Assembly: GCA_002508315.1 (NCBI GenBank)
Contig: DAHE01000006.1
Coordinates: 10,735 to 74,734 of the forward strand
DNA: 64,000 nucleotides
From: Thermocladium sp. UBA166
GTDB lineage: Archaea > Thermoproteota > Thermoprotei > Thermoproteales > Thermocladiaceae
Reading direction: 5' to 3'
In this document: piece by piece, positions 1 through 11,065 of the stretch
Layout of the letters: each line of letters starts with the position of its first letter
Numbering within the stretch: position 1 is the first letter of the stretch
Notes under the pieces: generated by a model
Databases searched by the model: none
What the model saw: the letters and a program-made list of their open reading frames with translations, nothing else
Told to the model about the DNA's origin: nothing
Position numbers and translations under genes: made by a program

Positions 1-168
1 CACATAGAACCTGGAATCAATGGCCCTGCGCTGACGAATCACGTTCACCACGTTATATCCCGCCGCCTTAGCTAGCTCAACAAACTCGCCTTCCTTACCA
101 TCCTTGCCGGGACCCGCCATCAATAGGATGGCGTTCCTACTTACTGCCTTCCTTTTTCCTGAGCTCAA
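1..168 (-). CDS. hflX: HflX-family GTPase, N-terminal fragment (cut by window edge)
   Basis: Reading the minus strand from a TTG at 168 gives 56 codons that run off the window. The segment contains RNAILLMAGPGKDGKEGEFV and then GYNVVNVIRQRRAIDSRFYV, which matches the N-terminal domain of HflX GTPases (a beta strand, then an [E]FxELAxxAGYxVV helix, then the RQRRxxDSRxYxGxGK loop). HflX is a ribosome-associated translational GTPase. The TTG start lies inside the end of mbf1 (32-nt overlap); an ATG at 120 is the alternative but would remove the first beta strand. In Sulfolobus an hflX gene also sits next to mbf1, which supports the call. The G domain is outside the window, so the family call rests on the N-terminus and the gene neighbourhood. 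Confidence 0.68.
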   Translation of the reverse strand, partial: MSSGKRKAVSRNAILLMAGPGKDGKEGEFVELAKAAGYNVVNVIRQRRAIDSRFYV

Positions 169-673
169 CAACGTCCCCCAGGGTTATCTCCTTATTGGAT
201 CCCCCGGAATCCACGTCACCGCTCTCAGCCTCGCTGGTCAGTAATTGTATTCCCAACACCTTCTCCATCTTCCTGGCCAGCGATATATCCGGGACTAGCT
301 TGCCCTCCTCTATGTTTCGAAGCACGCTGTCCTTTATGCCGAGGACCCTGGCTAGAGCCGTCCTATCCATTCCCAAGTTCTCCCGCGCGCCTCTTATCAA
401 GTCGGCGTAATCCTCCACAACGGCGTACCTATCCGCCTGCTTCACGCTTATCCCGCTCTTCTTGGGCGGCGATTGCCTAGGCATGGGCTTCGAGGAGACT
501 ATCCTAGGCGCCGTGCTGGGATTAACTGGTCCCACGACTCCTGAAATTATCTTAGCGTTCCTCGCGCTTGCATACTTGGACGCGCATCTCTCGCACAGGT
601 TCAGGTACGCTCCATCTATCTCCATTATGACGGGGTTACTGGTCTCTCTGCCGCAAATATCACAAGTTACCAT
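137..673 (-). CDS. mbf1: Archaeal multiprotein bridging factor 1 (aMBF1)
   Basis: The 178-residue protein starts with a zinc ribbon (MVTCDICGRET, then CERC about 20 residues later) and ends with a Cro/C1-type helix-turn-helix at roughly residues 90-150 (YADLIRGARENLGMDRTALA...NIEEGKLVPDISLARKMEKV). This ribbon plus linker plus HTH order is the standard archaeal MBF1. Archaeal MBF1 binds ribosomes and is thought to act in translation or its coupling to transcription. A TATA-like stretch (minus strand, about 695-710) lies some 26 nt before the ATG, so the mRNA is probably leaderless. The end of the gene overlaps the start of the hflX-like gene, indicating an operon. Confidence 0.9.
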   Translation of the reverse strand: MVTCDICGRETSNPVIMEIDGAYLNLCERCASKYASARNAKIISGVVGPVNPSTAPRIVSSKPMPRQSPPKKSGISVKQADRYAVVEDYADLIRGARENLGMDRTALARVLGIKDSVLRNIEEGKLVPDISLARKMEKVLGIQLLTSEAESGDVDSGGSNKEITLGDVVELRKKEGSK

Positions 674-736
674 CTTGTATAGAGAACCGCCGCCGATTTA
701 AAAACATTTCAGAGAAGCTAAGTTAGTGGTGATGGT

Positions 737-772
737 AATGGAAGCCCAACTCCAAGCTGGAGTAATTCCATT
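737..772. repeat. Two-step inverted repeat between mbf1 and the 101-residue gene
   Basis: AATGGAA (737-743) is the exact complement of TTCCATT (766-772), and inside it ACTCCA (749-754) is the exact complement of TGGAGT (758-763) around a 3-nt loop. The sequence can therefore fold into a stem, small asymmetric internal loop, stem structure. It lies about 45 nt upstream of the next start codon and upstream of that gene's TATA box, so it would be an operator or a separate RNA rather than a leader. Confidence 0.45.
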
Positions 773-817
773 GAATATGCGGGTAAACAATTTTAATCAA
801 CGCGAAGATGACGAACC

Positions 818-1123
818 ATGAGACTGAAGAACTATGAGTGGACCCGGCATGGGTTGACGGAGCCGCTCGTAACGGCCATACTCTATAAAAAAGTTGAGGA
901 TGGAAAGAATATCGCCGCGTACCGATTCATATACTACTCTAACAAGATAATAGTAGTGTTCGAGGACAACGGTTACAGGGGCGGGGAGGTGATCAAGGAG
1001 GGAGAACCATCGGAGGAATCGCTGGCCAAGCTAATAGCGGAGTTCTCGGAGGACAACGATGACTTGGTAATAATGGGAGAGGAAAAGATAGGATTGAAAA
1101 TATTGGAGCTGCTCTTCAGTTGA
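818..1123 (+). CDS. Small protein of unknown function
   Basis: The product is 101 residues, mostly charged with two short beta-rich stretches (YRFIYYSNKIIVVFEDNGY near residue 40) and an acidic C-terminal half ending in a helix (EEKIGLKILELLFS). I do not recognise the family; no membrane segment, cysteine or signal peptide is visible. A TATA-like AATTTTAAT lies about 26 nt before the ATG, which supports it being a real leaderless gene. It converges on the oxidoreductase genes with a 10-nt gap. Codon use resembles the neighbours. Confidence 0.7.
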   Translation: MRLKNYEWTRHGLTEPLVTAILYKKVEDGKNIAAYRFIYYSNKIIVVFEDNGYRGGEVIKEGEPSEESLAKLIAEFSEDNDDLVIMGEEKIGLKILELLFS

Positions 1124-1133
1124 GCTGGACTGC

Positions 1134-3933
<2,800 letters not shown>

Positions 3934-4091
3934 TCATCTCGCCTATCCCACAGAATAGCAGCTGCATTAATAATGTTTACCCGCAAAGTATTTTATTTTA
4001 CAAAAGCTCAATGACAAGGAAGCCAAGGTAGAAATGTAAACTAAGGAAGCCTTGAGTGGGTCGCATTAAATGAATAATTTTAATTAATATT

Positions 4092-4109
4092 ATACTAAAA
4101 ATTTAGTAT
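4092..4109. repeat. A/T palindrome, possible operator
   Basis: ATACTAAA (4092-4099) is the exact complement of TTTAGTAT (4102-4109) with two bases between. It lies in the 391-nt gene-free stretch 3934-4324, which also holds a direct repeat AAGGAAGCC (two copies, about 4018 and 4046) and the tRNA-like remnant. It is about 215 nt upstream of the MFS gene, far for an operator, so its role is open. Confidence 0.35.
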
Positions 4110-4171
4110 TAAGAATACGAAATACCGATTCTGCAGATATAGATTATATCATGTTATGGAATTAATGCATA

Positions 4172-4239
4172 TAGCTGCCGGGATCTGAACCCTGGATCAA
4201 CGGTTCGGGAGCATGTTCCATCTAGGCCACACGACTGCA
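4172..4239 (-). pseudogene. Decayed tRNA-like sequence, closest to tRNA-Gly(CCC)
   Basis: Read on the minus strand this has a D-arm-like GTGGCCTAGATGGAACA, an anticodon-loop-like CTCCCGA (would be anticodon CCC), and a T-arm-like CAGGGTTCAGATCCCGG in the right order and near-right spacing. It is not a working tRNA by eye: the anticodon stem does not pair, the acceptor stem has at least two mismatches, the T stem has an A-G mismatch and the T loop has G where A58 is nearly invariant. Most differences look like transitions away from a normal glycine tRNA. It borders an AT-rich segment with a probably acquired transporter, so it may be an old integration scar. Confidence 0.45.
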
Positions 4240-4324
4240 ATTAATATTCTATCATTTCATTATCGCGTTTTCATATGCTTTTTCTTCCTTATACAGTTAA
4301 AAACCTCATTCTAATATACTTTTT

Positions 4325-5449
4325 ATGAAAGAAAGAGAAGCAGCGGTAATCTTCATTACATCGCTTTCCTTTTTCCTTAGTTATTTTTCCAGGATTACAT
4401 GGAGCATAGTCTCAGTTTACTCCTCACTCAAGCCTACGGAACTTCAGGATGGAATAATATTTTCCCTCTTTTTTATTGGTTATGTTATAGTGCAGATCCC
4501 TTCAGGCTTAATTGCAAATAGCTATCCTAAAATTACATCCTCAATATCACTACTAGGATTATCTTTAGCATCTTTCCTCTCAGGTTATGCTAATTCAATT
4601 AATCTTGAATATTTTTCAAGCATTTTGATGGGATTATTCGCGGGCTGGATTTATCCTACTACCATTAGAATTCTCTCTTGTAAATTTTCTGGGAGAGAAT
4701 TACCTATTGCTATAGGTTATTACAGCCTTGCTTGGCCCTTATCTATTGTATTATCCGGGGTAATTTTACCTTATTTGAGCCTTCGCTTTGGTTGGAGGTT
4801 CGCTTATTATTTAATTTCGGCGATTTCCTTCTTAACGTCTCTGTCTTATTTACCTATGCATGTTAGAAATTCAAAGATTGAAAGAAGATCCCTCTTTATA
4901 GTGGCTAAAAATAAGAACGTTATAATAGTTAGTTTATCTGGATTTCTTTTCTTTCTATCCTATTGGATAATCACACTTTATGCATATAAATACTTCCTCG
5001 ATTTAGGCATGAATGCCTATCTTGCTGGATTTGCATATTCAATGCTAGCATTAACTGGAATTCCTTCTACTATGCTTTCGGGATATATAATAAGGAAAAT
5101 AGGGATAAAGAATTCCTTAACGCTTTTCGAGGGAGTTTACGGTTTTCTCACATTAAATTTATCGTATTATTTGTCTCTGGTCCAGATATTCATAGTAACA
5201 AGCATTATGGGATTTGTTAGGTTCATAATAACTCCTGCGAACTCCAGCGCAGTTTCCACAATAGATAGGAAAAATGCAGGCAGTGTTTCAGGATTCGCAA
5301 ATTTCTTCTGGCAAAGTAGTGGAATTCTTGCCCCTTTAATCGCATCAATAGTTATAACATCGATGGGATTTAATTTACTTTGGATGCTTTCCGGTTTTGT
5401 AATAATACTCTCCTCGATAATTTACTTATTTTTCTTGAAAATTGAGTAA
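4325..5449 (+). CDS. Major facilitator superfamily transporter (12-helix type), probably acquired
   Basis: The 374-residue protein is almost wholly hydrophobic with about 11-12 membrane segments. The first helices (FFLSYFSRITWSIV ... LQDGIIFSLFFIGYVIVQIP) match the MFS N-terminal half, including the GxxxQxPSG turn after helix 2. Substrate unknown. The gene is strikingly AT-rich (codons ATT, TTA, TTT, AAT, AGA dominate) compared with neighbours, which use ATA, GCC, CTC and AGG. A TATA-like GTTAAAAACC lies about 26 nt before the ATG. AT-rich base use, isolation and the flanking tRNA-like remnant suggest horizontal gain. Confidence 0.85.
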   Translation: MKEREAAVIFITSLSFFLSYFSRITWSIVSVYSSLKPTELQDGIIFSLFFIGYVIVQIPSGLIANSYPKITSSISLLGLSLASFLSGYANSINLEYFSSILMGLFAGWIYPTTIRILSCKFSGRELPIAIGYYSLAWPLSIVLSGVILPYLSLRFGWRFAYYLISAISFLTSLSYLPMHVRNSKIERRSLFIVAKNKNVIIVSLSGFLFFLSYWIITLYAYKYFLDLGMNAYLAGFAYSMLALTGIPSTMLSGYIIRKIGIKNSLTLFEGVYGFLTLNLSYYLSLVQIFIVTSIMGFVRFIITPANSSAVSTIDRKNAGSVSGFANFFWQSSGILAPLIASIVITSMGFNLLWMLSGFVIILSSIIYLFFLKIE

Positions 5450-5974
5450 TGACGCCCTTATTAATCCCTTTAGAGAGTAAAGTAGAGAGGGGATAAAAAT
5501 AACATGGAAAATCCACATTCAAGCCAAGCAAATACTCTTCAAAAAAGAAAGCTAGCATTAGGAGAACCGCGTTAATGCCCCTTCATGGAGCTTACGTGAA
5601 ATAAGAATGTAAGATGCAGAAAAGCCCTTCAGAAGCAGGATCATAAAATGAATAAATACAGCCGTTAAAGATCATTTTATCCCTGAAAATTAAAGGAGAT
5701 CTAGTACGTCCTGGGTATGCATGGAAATGCTGCAAGGGTTATAGGCATCATCGAAGAGAACTAAAGCTTAATTGAATAATATAAGGAAGAATATTCCAGA
5801 TATTATTATTTTGAAGCCCTTACCAGCACTTTCATGTATCTTCATTATGTCTGCCTTACAACCTCCCTAGAGCCGGCATTCATCAACCCCCTATACCTAA
5901 TATTAAAGACCCAATCGCTTGAGGAATTCACGTAGAGCTATGCACGCCTAGGAACGAAACGATTGCCCGCGGCT
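5450..5974. other. Gene-free AT-rich stretch downstream of the MFS gene
   Basis: I see no credible gene in these 525 nt. The base composition stays AT-rich to about 5860 and then returns to the local norm near rps17. A 25-codon minus-strand ORF beginning MKIHESAGKGFK (about 5768-5845) ends in a hydrophobic run and a stop, and could be the remnant of a membrane protein gene, but nothing continues it. The stretch probably belongs to the same acquired island as the transporter. Confidence 0.4.
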
Positions 5975-6412
5975 TTAGATGCTCTCTACTTTAGGCTTTA
6001 TGGATGCCGTATCCCTGGAGGTTCCAAGAACGACGAACGCAGTGGCCTTAGAAAGCGGCCTTGTCTCGCCTATGGTGACCTCCTCACCCACCTTGACCGA
6101 CACGCAGCGAGGCAAGTAAGCATGTATCTTCTTCCTGCGCCTCTCGTATCGCTTATACTTGGGAATGTAGTGAAGCCACTCATGTACCACAACCGCATGA
6201 TTACCATAAACGCTGTCCACTACCCCCCTTAACGCCTCTCCCCTAACGCTTACGTGGCCGTGCCAGGGGCATTTGGGATCGTTGCACACGGCCTTAGGCG
6301 GCAACAACCAAGGCAACCCAACAGACCTCACCCTCACCTCCTCTCCATTGGGGAGGGAAATCACATCCCCTATCTTCGGGCGCTCCTGTAATTGCTTCGT
6401 AACTACCTCCAT
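5975..6412 (-). CDS. rps17: 30S ribosomal protein uS17
   Basis: The 145-residue protein carries the archaeal uS17 signatures: CNDPKCPWHGHVSVRG near residue 43 and VVVHEWLHYIPKYKRYERRR near residue 75, followed by HAYLPRCVSVKVGEEVTIGETRPLSK. uS17 binds 16S rRNA early in small-subunit assembly. It is longer than the usual ~110 residues through an N-terminal segment (about 35 residues) and a short C-terminal tail. It follows rps19 by 10 nt in an operon, a gene order that differs from the standard archaeal S10/spc cluster, where uS17 is with uL29 and uL14. Confidence 0.95.
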   Translation of the reverse strand: MEVVTKQLQERPKIGDVISLPNGEEVRVRSVGLPWLLPPKAVCNDPKCPWHGHVSVRGEALRGVVDSVYGNHAVVVHEWLHYIPKYKRYERRRKKIHAYLPRCVSVKVGEEVTIGETRPLSKATAFVVLGTSRDTASIKPKVESI

Positions 6413-6422
6413 TCAAGTCACC

Positions 6423-6983
6423 TCACTTAGCCGCTATGTGCAGGGAGGACCTAGTGGCCTTGAGGCCTGGCTCTCCGTGCTGCACTATCTTCGCAGTTGG
6501 AACGAATTCTCCTATGTATCTACCAACGTGCCACGGCGATATCTGTATGGGTATATAGGTGATGCCATTATATATTTGAAGGGTTAACCCAACCATCTCT
6601 GGAAGAACTATCATGTCCTTCACATGGGTCCTCACGGGCTTCTTGCTTCCCGAGGCCACGGCTTTCCTAATCCGTTCCAAGAGCTTCTTATGCTCCGGCT
6701 TGAGCCCCCTCATTAAGCTCCTCCTCTGCCTAGCGGGCAGTAACTTAATGAAGTCCTCCATTGATATCCGTTGAAGCTCCTCCAATGTATAGCCCCTATA
6801 CTTATAGTTCTTCCACTCCTCCTGGGAAATAATGGCTGGGGCTATCCATCCCTTGCGGCCAGCCTCCGCCCCCTCCTCCTGAGGCGCCTCTGGAGCTGGA
6901 GCTGGAGCCTCGGCCTTCTGCTCTGGCTTCTTTTGCTCAGGTTTCTTCTGCTCCGGCTTCTTTTGCTCAGGTTTCTTTGACAT
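6423..6983 (-). CDS. rps19: 30S ribosomal protein uS19 with KKPEQ-repeat N-terminal extension
   Basis: Residues ~50-186 are a normal archaeal uS19 ([67 protein letters not shown]). Ahead of it is a low-complexity tail: four tandem PEQK units (KKPEQ x4), then a run rich in Ala, Pro and Glu ending [10 protein letters not shown]. The repeats are also visible in DNA as near-identical units at about 6915-6980. Such tails are likely disordered and may contact rRNA. The ATG at 6983 has TATTTAAGC about 26 nt upstream, so the start includes the repeats. The gene heads the rps19-rps17 operon. Confidence 0.95.
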   Translation of the reverse strand: MSKKPEQKKPEQKKPEQKKPEQKAEAPAPAPEAPQEEGAEAGRKGWIAPAIISQEEWKNYKYRGYTLEELQRISMEDFIKLLPARQRRSLMRGLKPEHKKLLERIRKAVASGSKKPVRTHVKDMIVLPEMVGLTLQIYNGITYIPIQISPWHVGRYIGEFVPTAKIVQHGEPGLKATRSSLHIAAK

Positions 6984-7086
6984 TCACAAAACAATTAAGC
7001 GCCCGGTATTTAAGCATTTTACCCATTGCATATAACCTTCACCGTCAGGAGCGGGAGGATCAATTGAATGCCCAAAACAGCGGGGC

Positions 7087-7830
7087 TCACCTAAGCGATA
7101 AGTATGGCGGAAGATATGCCATGGTGCTGGCCGTGACCAGCAACGTCAATTCATACGCGAAGCCAAGCACATCTCCATTGACGAAGCCAAGCCTAGCCGT
7201 GGCGGTGGACTTGGACAAGTACGCAACTACCAACGCCTCTGCCGTCACTATGGCGAACTCGAGGGGCGACCTGGACACCGCTAATTCCAGGGCTGAGTAC
7301 ATGGCTAGGGACGCGATTGCCTTGGAGCCGTCTTTGGATGCTAAAATGAACGCCCTGCCTAATCCAGACTCGGCTGGCTTGCTTACGTTGGCCAGCATAT
7401 ACATGGAGAACGCGGCGGAGGATGATGACTCGATTAATTGAATTACTGGGTCCGAAGCAGAGCTAACCGCGGACGTCAAGACAATGAAAAGCAATGCCCC
7501 AATCGCTACCGCGAAGGATCCCCTATGCTCATCCTTTAACACCGCGATGGGATCCGTCGACTTGCTCATGAGGGCCTCCGAGAAGTCCAGGAACCCATCG
7601 ACGTGATTAAACCCGGTGATCAATGCAAGGATCGCCACGGCCAGCGACGCGGAGAGAAGGGATTTGCCGAGAAGTAGGGGAAGCGATGAAATGGCCCCCT
7701 CCATGAACCCCACCAGAGGCGCCCAGTAGAAGCCGGATGCTGCCTCCTCCAAGTCGCCGCGGCCCGTGGGTATCACGGTCAAGAATGCAAGGAGGGAGAG
7801 CAGTTCATTCAAGTATCTTCTCAACCGCAT
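7087..7830 (-). CDS. cobS: Adenosylcobinamide-GDP ribazoletransferase (cobalamin synthase)
   Basis: CobS joins adenosylcobinamide-GDP to alpha-ribazole in the last membrane-bound part of cobalamin synthesis. The product (about 247 residues) is an integral membrane protein and shows the CobS pattern: FLTVIPTGRGD near the start, then GFNHVDGFLDFSEALMS (the HxDGxxD metal-binding motif; here the first His is followed by VDG), and DEHRGSFAVAIGA. I take the ATG at 7830 (MRLRRYLNELL) rather than 7857 because the extra nine residues look like readthrough of the neighbour. It overlaps the end of the cobD-like gene by 26 nt, so the pair is an operon. Cobalamin is the cofactor of the methylmalonyl-CoA mutase encoded at 61-62 kb. 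Confidence 0.88.
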   Translation of the reverse strand: MRLRRYLNELLSLLAFLTVIPTGRGDLEEAASGFYWAPLVGFMEGAISSLPLLLGKSLLSASLAVAILALITGFNHVDGFLDFSEALMSKSTDPIAVLKDEHRGSFAVAIGALLFIVLTSAVSSASDPVIQLIESSSSAAFSMYMLANVSKPAESGLGRAFILASKDGSKAIASLAMYSALELAVSRSPLEFAIVTAEALVVAYLSKSTATARLGFVNGDVLGFAYELTLLVTASTMAYLPPYLSLR

Positions 7831-8812
7831 CCAGCAACACCTCGTTGCTCCATGCATCCTTGACGGCCACCCTGAAGTGATTAGGACCCAGCCCGGCGAA
7901 CGTGTGGGCCGGCCTTATCAGTATCCCCCGCTTCAGCAGTTTATCCGTTAGTTCCTGGGATGAAATTGGGCTCCTCGCCAATATGAAATTCGCCGTGGAT
8001 TCATACACATGAATGCCCAGCCTCCTCAATCCCCTGCCCAACGCCCTCAACCCAGCCTCCACGTACTTGCGAGAGGCGGCCAGGAAGTTGGAGTACTGCG
8101 CGCCGTAGTTGGAGAGCAGCTCGGTTATTAGGGAGTCGGCGCATGAATTCACGTTCCAAGACGGAAGAAACGCCCTCACCCTCCTAATCACCTCTTCGTT
8201 GGCCGAGTAAATGAACCCTGCCCTAAGCCCCGGCATAGATAATGCCTTGGTGAAGGACCTCACCACCACCACGTTCTCGAGATCCGTGCCCAGCATCGAC
8301 TCCGCTGAGCTGAGCTCCACGTACGCCTCGTCCACCACCAAGAACCCATCCAAACCCTCCGCCAATTCCCTCAGAGTCGATGCATCCATGGAGGAGCCTG
8401 TCGGATTATTTGGATTGGATAGGTAGACGAGAACCCCGCTGCCGAGGTTAGGCAACTCATCCATTCTAAACGAGGAGCCGTTATCCCTCATGAAGACGTA
8501 CTCATGCTTAAGCCCCATCGCTCCGGCCCTCTCCTCGTAATCCCCATACGATGGAGCGATAGTGACTATTTTGCTGGGCCTAATTACGAGCGGAAGCACC
8601 GCCAACGCCTCGGATGCCCCGTTGATGGGCACAACGTCCTCCACGCCGTAATGATTCGATATGGCTCTCCTCAATTTCTTGTATTCGTGGTCTGGATAAT
8701 CCAGGAAATCGCATGCGCCCAGGAAATTGGGCGGGCCGACGGGGTTCGCGTTTACGCTGAAGTCCATAACGTTGTCGAGGCCTAAATATCGACGCCCGCC
8801 GTGATAGGGCAT
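7805..8812 (-). CDS. cobD: PLP-dependent aminotransferase fold, CobD / HisC-like (probable threonine-phosphate decarboxylase)
   Basis: The 335-residue protein is a class I/II PLP enzyme. It begins YHGGRRYLGLDNVMDFSVNANPVGPP, which is the typical HGG...DFSxNxNPxGPP opening of CobD/CobC, and has the PLP lysine region VVVRSFTKALSMPGLRAG near residue 190 and LVYLSNPNNPTGS near 135. CobD makes (R)-1-amino-2-propanol phosphate for the nucleotide loop of B12. Histidinol-phosphate aminotransferase is the close alternative, but the adjacent cobS argues for the cobalamin role. TATTTAATTAC-like A/T sequence lies between it and the divergent alpha-glucosidase. Confidence 0.8.
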   Translation of the reverse strand: MPYHGGRRYLGLDNVMDFSVNANPVGPPNFLGACDFLDYPDHEYKKLRRAISNHYGVEDVVPINGASEALAVLPLVIRPSKIVTIAPSYGDYEERAGAMGLKHEYVFMRDNGSSFRMDELPNLGSGVLVYLSNPNNPTGSSMDASTLRELAEGLDGFLVVDEAYVELSSAESMLGTDLENVVVVRSFTKALSMPGLRAGFIYSANEEVIRRVRAFLPSWNVNSCADSLITELLSNYGAQYSNFLAASRKYVEAGLRALGRGLRRLGIHVYESTANFILARSPISSQELTDKLLKRGILIRPAHTFAGLGPNHFRVAVKDAWSNEVLLDAVEKILE

Positions 8813-8902
8813 GCGCAGCGCCTCGCCTCGGGCCTTTTAAAGTTGGGATTCAAGCGATAAAGCCCAATATTTAATTACGGCTTAGCCCGTGGGTGGTTCC
8901 AC

Positions 8903-11065
8903 ATGGATAATACCATTGTCGTCTCATTGATATCGCGTAACGTGGTGAGAACTCACGTAGGTGGGGAGGGGCATCCATCATTTGCCGTGGTGAAGAGGGA
9001 GAAGGAGGGTGGGGAGGGTCCCATAGTGGCCGTGGCTGAGAACACTGTGTCGGCCAGATTCAGCGATGCCGAGGAGAGGGTATCGTATGAGGCGGATGGG
9101 GGGCGCATTATAATAAGGGGGGAGTTGGGACCATTCGATAAGGTCTATGGGCTTGGGGAGAAGGCCCTTCCCCTGAATAGGAAGAGGCATAGGGTGATCA
9201 TGTGGAACACGGATGCTTACGGCTACGCGACGGGGACTGATCCCCTCTACGTGTCGATACCGTTCTTCATAGTGCTGCGCAACGGCAGGGCGGTGGGGCA
9301 CTTCGTGGACTCGCCCGCCTACATGTCAATAGACTTGGGGCAGGCCGACTTCGGTGAATTCACCGTTGTGGTTAACGATGAGGCCGTCGATCACTACATA
9401 ATATACGGGCCATCCATTAAGGACGTGCTGAGATCCTACTTCGAGTTGACTGGGAAACCCTTCCTGCCGCCCAAGTGGGCGCTGGGGAACCAGCAGAGCA
9501 GGTACAGTTACTATCCGGAGACCAACTTGCTGGCAATCGTGGATCGATACAGGAAGGATGAATTGCCCCTATCCGCCGTTTACCTGGATATACACTACAT
9601 GGATGAGTACAAGATATTCACGTGGGACAGGAAGAGGTTCCCCGACCCCAAGTCTTTCATCGATAAGCTGCACGGGATGGGCATCAGGGTGGTTACCATC
9701 ATAGACCCAGGGGTTAAGGCAAGCCCCACATACCCAGTCTTCAAGTCCGGCATCGACGGTAATTACTTCTGCGTGAGGAGGAACGGGGATCTCTTCACGT
9801 CCCACGTGTGGCCGGGCCTATGCGCCTTCCCCGACTTCGCTAGAGACGACGTGAGGGATTGGTGGGGCTCGTTGGTGGCTGACTTCGTCAAGGATGGAGT
9901 GGATGGAGTGTGGCTGGACATGAATGAACCCGCTGGCTTCGACTACAAGGATCACACCGTCTCGGATGAGGACTTGATGCACGTAGTGGACGGGAAGCAA
10001 GTGCCTCACGTCAAGGTGCATAATGCATACGCGTTGCTCGAGGCGGAGGCAACGTATGAGGGAATGCTTAAGGCGAGGCCGGGCAAGAGGCCATTCATAC
10101 TTAGCAGGGCGGGCTATGCCGGCATTCATAGGTACGCGGCCATATGGACGGGCGATAACACGAGCAATTGGGAGCACTTAAGGCTTCAAATCCCCATCCT
10201 ACTGGGGCTCAGCTTGTCGGGGGTTCCATTCATTGGAGCCGACGTGGGGGGTTTTGCCAAGGATACAAAGCAGGGCCGCTTCCACTTAGATCCGGAGCTC
10301 TTGGTTAGGTGGTACGAGGTCGCCGTGTTCACTCCCTTCCTGAGGAACCATACATCAATCGACTCGCCGGACCAGGAGCCGTGGGCTTGGGGAAGCGCCT
10401 ATGAGGGAATGATAAGGGGCCTCCTCAAGCTGAGGGAGAAGTTAATGCCCTACATCTACTCACTGGCGTGGGAGTCGCATGAATTGGGGGAGCCCATCAT
10501 CCGCCCTCTCGTCTATGAGTTCCAAGATGATGATAACGTCCACGAGATAGATGATGAATTCATGCTGGGGCCACACGTTTTATTGACGCCCGCGTTGGAG
10601 CGTGGGTCAATGGTTAGGAGGGCCTACCTGCCTAAGTGCAAGTGGCTGGATATCAGGACGGGAAGCGAGGTGGAGGGGGGAGCCGTGACTACCATCGACG
10701 CGCCCCTCGGCGATCCCCCTGTACTGGTGAGGGAGGGGGGAGTTGTGCCCCTGATGGGGGACTCGCTAATCGTACTGGTATACCCAGGCAACGGTGAATT
10801 CACAATATATGAGGATGATGGCGAGTCCATGGGGGAGCCAAGCAGGTTAACCGTAAAGCAGGAGCTCAGGGGATCCTTATCTCGCATAGAGGTAGGGGAG
10901 CGGGGGGCCAGTTCACTTAATGCATGGGTGACCCTCTCCATATACGCCAAGAACAAGCCCAGGCGATTCTCGATAAATGGGTCACCGGCTCAATACTCGA
11001 CGAGGGGCTCTTTCATAGAGGCAGCGGTTAGGCCGGGCTCCACGGTGGAGCTGGAGCTGGGGTGA
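8903..11065 (+). CDS. malA: Alpha-glucosidase, glycoside hydrolase family 31
   Basis: The 720-residue protein has the GH31 catalytic nucleophile motif VDGVWLDMNEPAGF near residue 340 and the second conserved region GADVGGF near residue 450, with KWALGNQQSRYSYYPE and AVYLDIHYMDEYKIFTWD upstream. It releases glucose from maltose and malto-oligosaccharides; Sulfolobus MalA is a close functional model. There is no signal peptide, so it should act in the cytoplasm on imported sugars or glycogen products. C-terminal beta domains (from about residue 560) end VRPGSTVELELG. TATA-like ATATTTAATTA precedes the ATG by about 26-30 nt. Alpha-xylosidase is a possible alternative specificity. Confidence 0.9.
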   Translation: MDNTIVVSLISRNVVRTHVGGEGHPSFAVVKREKEGGEGPIVAVAENTVSARFSDAEERVSYEADGGRIIIRGELGPFDKVYGLGEKALPLNRKRHRVIMWNTDAYGYATGTDPLYVSIPFFIVLRNGRAVGHFVDSPAYMSIDLGQADFGEFTVVVNDEAVDHYIIYGPSIKDVLRSYFELTGKPFLPPKWALGNQQSRYSYYPETNLLAIVDRYRKDELPLSAVYLDIHYMDEYKIFTWDRKRFPDPKSFIDKLHGMGIRVVTIIDPGVKASPTYPVFKSGIDGNYFCVRRNGDLFTSHVWPGLCAFPDFARDDVRDWWGSLVADFVKDGVDGVWLDMNEPAGFDYKDHTVSDEDLMHVVDGKQVPHVKVHNAYALLEAEATYEGMLKARPGKRPFILSRAGYAGIHRYAAIWTGDNTSNWEHLRLQIPILLGLSLSGVPFIGADVGGFAKDTKQGRFHLDPELLVRWYEVAVFTPFLRNHTSIDSPDQEPWAWGSAYEGMIRGLLKLREKLMPYIYSLAWESHELGEPIIRPLVYEFQDDDNVHEIDDEFMLGPHVLLTPALERGSMVRRAYLPKCKWLDIRTGSEVEGGAVTTIDAPLGDPPVLVREGGVVPLMGDSLIVLVYPGNGEFTIYEDDGESMGEPSRLTVKQELRGSLSRIEVGERGASSLNAWVTLSIYAKNKPRRFSINGSPAQYSTRGSFIEAAVRPGSTVELELG

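Noticed and set aside
4172..4239. Functional tRNA-Gly gene
   Set aside because: Anticodon stem does not pair, acceptor stem mismatched, T-loop position 58 is not A; recorded as a remnant instead.
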